Shown: positions 41,950-44,730 of the stretch, one piece after another
Position numbering within the stretch: the first letter of the stretch is position 1
Layout of the letters: every line of letters begins with the position of its first letter
Assembly: GCA_046726015.1 (NCBI GenBank)
Contig: JBKOZS010000232.1
Coordinates: 1-44,730 of the forward strand
Source: QHWT01 sp046726015
Lineage (GTDB): Bacteria; Acidobacteriota; Vicinamibacteria; Vicinamibacterales; 2-12-FULL-66-21
Length of the DNA stretch: 44,730 nt
Direction: 5' to 3'
Made by a program: the position numbers and the translations under genes
The notes under the pieces: generated by a model
What the model was told of the DNA's origin: nothing
What the model saw: the letters and a program-made list of their open reading frames with translations, nothing else
Database searches by the model: none

Positions 41950-42339
41950 TCACCCCTTCGTGACTTGTATGGTGATCGCGTCGGTTGCGGTGCCCCCCTT
42001 GCCGTCGCTCACCGTTATCGTGACGGGCACGGGGCCGTCCTTCATTGGAGCGGTCCACTCGGTCTCGGGTGCCGAAGGAGTGGCGATGGTTCCGCCTGGC
42101 GCCGCCCAGGCGTACGTAACCTGGTCGCCGTCGGGATCCTGCGCCGCCGCGCTGACGCGTGACGTTTTGCCAGCCGCGACCGTGCATGGATCGCAGTGGG
42201 CGCGCACGGAAGGCGGCCGGTTCTGCTCCGCGGGGCGCGGCGAAGGCCTGGCGACGCCGAAACGGGGATGGCATCCGCCTCCCGCGAGCGCTGCTGCAAG
42301 TGCCAGCGAGCCCGTGAGCGTTGTACCGCGGATCGTCAC
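41950..42339 (-). CDS. Small PKD/Ig-like domain putative lipoprotein
   Basis: This 129-residue protein starts at GTG 42339 in a GTGA overlap with tatC. A short signal (TIRGTTLTGSLALAAALAGGGC) ends in a cysteine, a weak lipobox because -3 to -1 are all glycine. After a Pro/Arg linker comes one PKD/cadherin-like beta domain: NRPPSVRAHCDPCTVAAG, AAAQDPDGDQVTYAWAAPGG, VPVTITVSDGKGGTATDAITI. DPDGDQVTY and SDGKGGTAT are diagnostic of this fold, which binds glycans or proteins at the cell surface. Two cysteines in CDPC may pair. Role unknown; being coded directly after tatC may be only operon convenience. Confidence 0.78.
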   Translation of the reverse strand: MTIRGTTLTGSLALAAALAGGGCHPRFGVARPSPRPAEQNRPPSVRAHCDPCTVAAGKTSRVSAAAQDPDGDQVTYAWAAPGGTIATPSAPETEWTAPMKDGPVPVTITVSDGKGGTATDAITIQVTKG

Positions 42340-43136
42340 AACGCTTCGGACGGCTGTTTCCTGCCGAAGATGAATGCGATGGCGATGCTGATGATGTAGA
42401 GCCCGAGCATCGGCACCGCCATCATCACCTGCGACATCATGTCGGTACCGGGGCTGATGACGGCGGCGATGATGAAGATCACGAGGAACGCGTACTTGAA
42501 GTACTTCGCCAGCATGCCGGCGGTGACGACCCCCATGCGCGCGAGGAAGAAGACGAGCGTCGGCATCTCGAAGATCGCGCCGAATCCCAGCAGCATCTTC
42601 GTGTACATGCCGAAGGCTTCGTCGATCTTCGGCACGAAGCGCATGTAATCGGTCTGGAAGCTGGCGAAGAACGCCCAAGTCCACGGGAACGCGATGTAGT
42701 GCGCGAACAGCCCGCCGGCGACGAAGAAGATCGTCGACATCAGCACGAAGGGGATCGCGAACTTCTTCTCGTGGGAGTAGAGGCCAGGCGCGATGAACCG
42801 CCAGATTTGCCAGAGGATCAGCGGCGACGCGATGAAGATGCCGGCCAGGAAGCCGATCTTCACGTAGAGCATGAACGGATCGGGCCCTGCGGTGTACTGC
42901 AGGTAGCCGCCCGGCGGGAGGATCGCCTGCATCGGCTTCATGATGAAGTCGAAGATCTTCCCGATGAAGATGTAGGCGACGGCGCAGCCCGCGATCAGCG
43001 AATAGACGATGTAGATCAGTCGTTTCCGGAGCTCGTCGAGATGCTCCAGGAACGACATCTTTCCGCCGGCATCTTCGAGGTCGGGAGGTTCCGGATCGTG
43101 GGCGGCGGCGGTGCCGGGGAAGGGGACGAGCGCCAT
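42336..43136 (-). CDS. tatC: Sec-independent (Tat) translocase subunit TatC
   Basis: This 266-residue protein is the receptor of the twin-arginine translocase, which exports folded proteins. After a ~26-residue extension (MALVPFPGTAAAHDPEPPDL), the TatC signature starts with MSFLEHLDELRKRLI. The pattern continues with six helices, SPLILWQIWRFIAPGLYSHEKK, an acidic residue in FGAIFEMPTLVFFLARMGVV, and the AAVISPGTDMMSQVMMAVPMLGLY block. The signal-peptide-binding glutamate (HLDELR) is present. ATG 43136 lies six bases after the tatA stop. With TatA encoded just upstream this is a minimal TatAC system in the window. Confidence 0.96.
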   Translation of the reverse strand: MALVPFPGTAAAHDPEPPDLEDAGGKMSFLEHLDELRKRLIYIVYSLIAGCAVAYIFIGKIFDFIMKPMQAILPPGGYLQYTAGPDPFMLYVKIGFLAGIFIASPLILWQIWRFIAPGLYSHEKKFAIPFVLMSTIFFVAGGLFAHYIAFPWTWAFFASFQTDYMRFVPKIDEAFGMYTKMLLGFGAIFEMPTLVFFLARMGVVTAGMLAKYFKYAFLVIFIIAAVISPGTDMMSQVMMAVPMLGLYIISIAIAFIFGRKQPSEAL

Positions 43137-43142
43137 TCGGCG

Positions 43143-43439
43143 TTACGCGCTGCCGTTTTGTCGCGGCACGCTGACGTGCTGCTCGTCGGACACCGATTCG
43201 GGCTCGGCGGCCGGGCTGTGGACCGTCGAGTGCGGTTCGTTGGCCCGCTGCGCGGCGCGCTGATCCTCGAGGCGGATTTCCTCGTCGAGGGTGTTCTTGA
43301 GCTCGTTGGAGGCGCGCTTGAATTCGGCGAGGCTCTTGCCGAGCGACTTGCCCAGTTCCGGCAGCTTCCGCGGGCCGAAAATGATCAGCGCGATCGTGAA
43401 AATGATGATCAGTTCCGGGACGCCGACAGAGCCAAACAT
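43143..43439 (-). CDS. tatA: Sec-independent (Tat) translocase subunit TatA
   Basis: This 98-residue protein has the TatA layout: a short N-terminal membrane helix (VGVPELIIIFTIALIIF), the hinge FGPRKLPELGKSLGKSL, an amphipathic helix (AEFKRASNELKNTLDEEI) and a long polar tail. TatA/E and TatB share this layout; PELIIIFTIALIIFG favours TatA or a dual TatA/B. ATG 43439 follows TATAAT by seven bases, so the message may be almost leaderless. It heads a four-gene minus-strand operon: tatA, tatC, PKD lipoprotein, HEAT protein. Confidence 0.93.
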   Translation of the reverse strand: MFGSVGVPELIIIFTIALIIFGPRKLPELGKSLGKSLAEFKRASNELKNTLDEEIRLEDQRAAQRANEPHSTVHSPAAEPESVSDEQHVSVPRQNGSA

Positions 43440-43446
43440 ACCTCGG

Positions 43447-43452
43447 ATTATA
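43447..43452 (-). promoter_or_regulatory. -10 box of the tatA promoter
   Basis: A perfect TATAAT on the minus strand lies seven bases before the tatA ATG. The region 16-19 bases further upstream has no good TTGACA match. The expected transcription start falls at or next to the start codon. Confidence 0.5.
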
Positions 43453-43501
43453 CACCTCTGGCCGGGGGCTCGATACTGCCGGGACCCTCGCCCGGATCTC
43501 G

Positions 43502-43531
43502 TTGCGGGGCCAGCACTTCGTCTGTTAGGAT
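43502..43531 (+). promoter_or_regulatory. Candidate promoter of the S41 peptidase gene
   Basis: TTGCGG (43502-43507) and TAGGAT (43526-43531) are separated by 18 bases, and the ATG follows eight bases after the -10 box. Each box has only partial consensus. As for tatA, the 5' leader would be nearly absent. Confidence 0.4.
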
Positions 43532-43539
43532 CAGTGTCT

Positions 43540-44730
43540 ATGCGTACTCCCCGCTTTTTCCCGGTCATGCTGCTGGCCGTGCTGTTGTCGGCCATTGCCG
43601 GCGGCTTTTTCGGTAGTACGGCCCTGGCCACCCAGGATGAGGTGGCGCAGCAGTACAAGATCTTTACCTCCGCGCTCGCGGCCATCGAGCGGGAGTACGT
43701 CGAGGATGTCCCGTCGGACCGGCTCGTCTACGGCGCCATTGACGGCATGCTCAAGACGCTCGATCCGCATTCGAGCTTCTTCGATCCCAAGCAGTACGCG
43801 CAGATGCGCGAGCGCCAGGAAGGGCGTTACTACGGCCTGGGCATTTCGATCCAGGTGATCGATGGCGACATCACCGTGATGTCGGTGTTCGAAGGCTCGC
43901 CCGCGTACCGTGCCGGCCTCCGCCGCGGCGACGTGATCGCGCGCATCGAGGGCCAGGACACGAAGAACTGGACGAGCGACCAGGCGGTCAAGAAGCTGAA
44001 GGGGCCCAAGGGGACGAAGGTCAATATCTCGATTCGCCGCCCCGGCTACGAAGAACTGATCAACATGAACGCGGAGCGCGACGAGGTCAACATCACGACC
44101 GTGCGCGGCGCCTTCATGATCGACGCGCAGACGGGCTACATCAAGCTCGGTGATTTCTCGGAAACGTCTGACCGCGAAGTTGGCGAGGCGCTCGACAAAC
44201 TGCAGGCGCAGGGAATGAAGCGCCTCGTGTTCGACCTGCGCGACAACCCGGGCGGCCCGCTCGACCAGGCCATCAAGATCGCCAACCGATTCCTTCCGCG
44301 CGGCGACCTCGTCGTTTACACGCGCGGCCGTGTCACCAACGCGGACCAGGATTATCGCGGCACCGATCAGCCCGATTACACGGGCCCGATGCTGGTGCTC
44401 GTGAACCGCCAGAGTGCGAGCGCGTCCGAGATTGTCACCGGCGCGCTCCAGGATCATGATCGTGCGCTCGTGGTGGGCGAGACGACGTTCGGCAAGGCAC
44501 TGGTGCAATCGGTGTATCGGATCAGCGAAGGCGCCGGCCTGGCGCTGACGACCGGCCGCTACTTCACGCCGAGCGGCCGCATGATCCAGCGTCCGTGGGA
44601 CACGGCTTTCGACGAGTACCTGACCTACACGCTGCGCGAGCAGACGCCAGGGCGCGAGCACGCGGCCTCGGCGCTGAAGTACACGGATGCCGGACGCAAG
44701 GTCTACAGCGGCGGCGGAATCGATCCGGAC
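43540..44730 (+). CDS. ctpA: S41 C-terminal processing protease, cut by right edge
   Basis: The 397 residues seen start with a signal anchor (MRTPRFFPVMLLAVLLSAIAG). Next is YVEDVPSDRLVYGAIDGMLKTLDPHSSFFDP, the typical N-terminal CTP helix region. A PDZ domain (about 105-180: GLGISIQVIDGDITVMSVFEGSPAYRAGL...RRGDVIARIEG) and the S41 catalytic core follow. The nucleophile is the middle serine of SASASEIV, and the general base is the lysine of TTFGKALVQ, 25 residues on, the spacing of CtpA enzymes. LRDNPGGPLDQAIKIANRFL is also diagnostic. It cleaves C-terminal tails of envelope proteins. The reading frame is open at the window end. It is divergent from tatA across a 100-bp gap. Confidence 0.95.
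   Translation, partial: MRTPRFFPVMLLAVLLSAIAGGFFGSTALATQDEVAQQYKIFTSALAAIEREYVEDVPSDRLVYGAIDGMLKTLDPHSSFFDPKQYAQMRERQEGRYYGLGISIQVIDGDITVMSVFEGSPAYRAGLRRGDVIARIEGQDTKNWTSDQAVKKLKGPKGTKVNISIRRPGYEELINMNAERDEVNITTVRGAFMIDAQTGYIKLGDFSETSDREVGEALDKLQAQGMKRLVFDLRDNPGGPLDQAIKIANRFLPRGDLVVYTRGRVTNADQDYRGTDQPDYTGPMLVLVNRQSASASEIVTGALQDHDRALVVGETTFGKALVQSVYRISEGAGLALTTGRYFTPSGRMIQRPWDTAFDEYLTYTLREQTPGREHAASALKYTDAGRKVYSGGGIDPD

Noticed and set aside
41950..43455. 501-codon minus-strand frame covering tatC in another frame
   Set aside because: Only its last 129 codons (PKD lipoprotein) look like protein; the rest is a shadow of tatC and tatA.
42321..43616. 431-codon plus-strand frame opposite tatC and tatA
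   Set aside because: His/Asp/Glu/Arg-rich reverse-frame artefact; the minus strand encodes clear Tat proteins.
43531..44661. 376-codon minus-strand frame opposite the S41 protease gene
   Set aside because: The plus strand has an intact signal anchor, PDZ domain and Ser-Lys catalytic pair.

Overview
The window is very GC-rich, densely coding bacterial DNA. A Gram-negative origin is shown by a type IV pilus minor-pilin operon with PilY1, a Wzm/Wzt-type polysaccharide exporter and a Tat operon. An archaeal/eukaryal-type ProS, a VKOR-DsbA fusion, tandem YfhO proteins, a 'SLGELAKKEADRRK' secreted coiled-coil protein and abundant short palindromic and heptameric repeats suggest Acidobacteriota, perhaps the Vicinamibacteria. 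This placement is inference from gene content; there is no rRNA in the window. Most gene junctions overlap by 1-4 bases (GTGA, ATGA, TGATG, TAGTG), so translational coupling is the rule.

Layout. (1) 3-6183: three tandem YfhO-family multi-pass membrane proteins. The third is fused in frame to a complete type IV pilin domain at its C-terminus. (2) 6198-12257: VKOR-DsbA disulfide oxidase, an ABC-2 exporter pair, a TPR protein, prepilin peptidase (PilD) and a PilS/NtrB-like sensor kinase. (3) 12258-12804: a 547-bp non-coding region with three 83-bp tandem repeats, a nested hairpin, a 19-bp perfect dyad and a sigma-54 promoter match. (4) 12805-22079: FimT, PilV, PilW, PilX and PilY1 genes, a zinc-ribbon/TPR membrane protein, a secreted coiled-coil protein and a PilR/NtrC-like sigma-54 activator. 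(5) 22162-26412: aroB (minus), then nadB and proS (plus). (6) 26512-40933: a surface-polysaccharide cluster with a TMTC-like GT-C/TPR protein, GT4 and GT2 glycosyltransferases, a DUF2304 protein, Wzm/Wzt, and a methyltransferase-deacetylase fusion. (7) 40917-43439: minus-strand tatA-tatC-PKD lipoprotein-HEAT operon, divergent from an S41 C-terminal processing protease cut by the right edge.

How it works together. Regions 1-4 read as one pilus/pseudopilus programme. The pilins and the YfhO-pilin fusion would be cleaved by the local PilD. Their cysteines, even in number in every mature pilin and in PilY1, would be oxidised by the local VKOR-DsbA protein. The operon would be switched on from the sigma-54 promoter by the PilS/PilR-like pair that brackets it. 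The assembly ATPases, platform protein and secretin are not in the window.

The most unusual object is the YfhO-pilin fusion. Its predicted topology puts the prepilin cleavage site on the cytoplasmic face, so PilD could split it into an intact YfhO protein and a mature pilin. The window also holds REP-like palindromes inside coding sequence and a family of 7-bp-period intergenic repeats.
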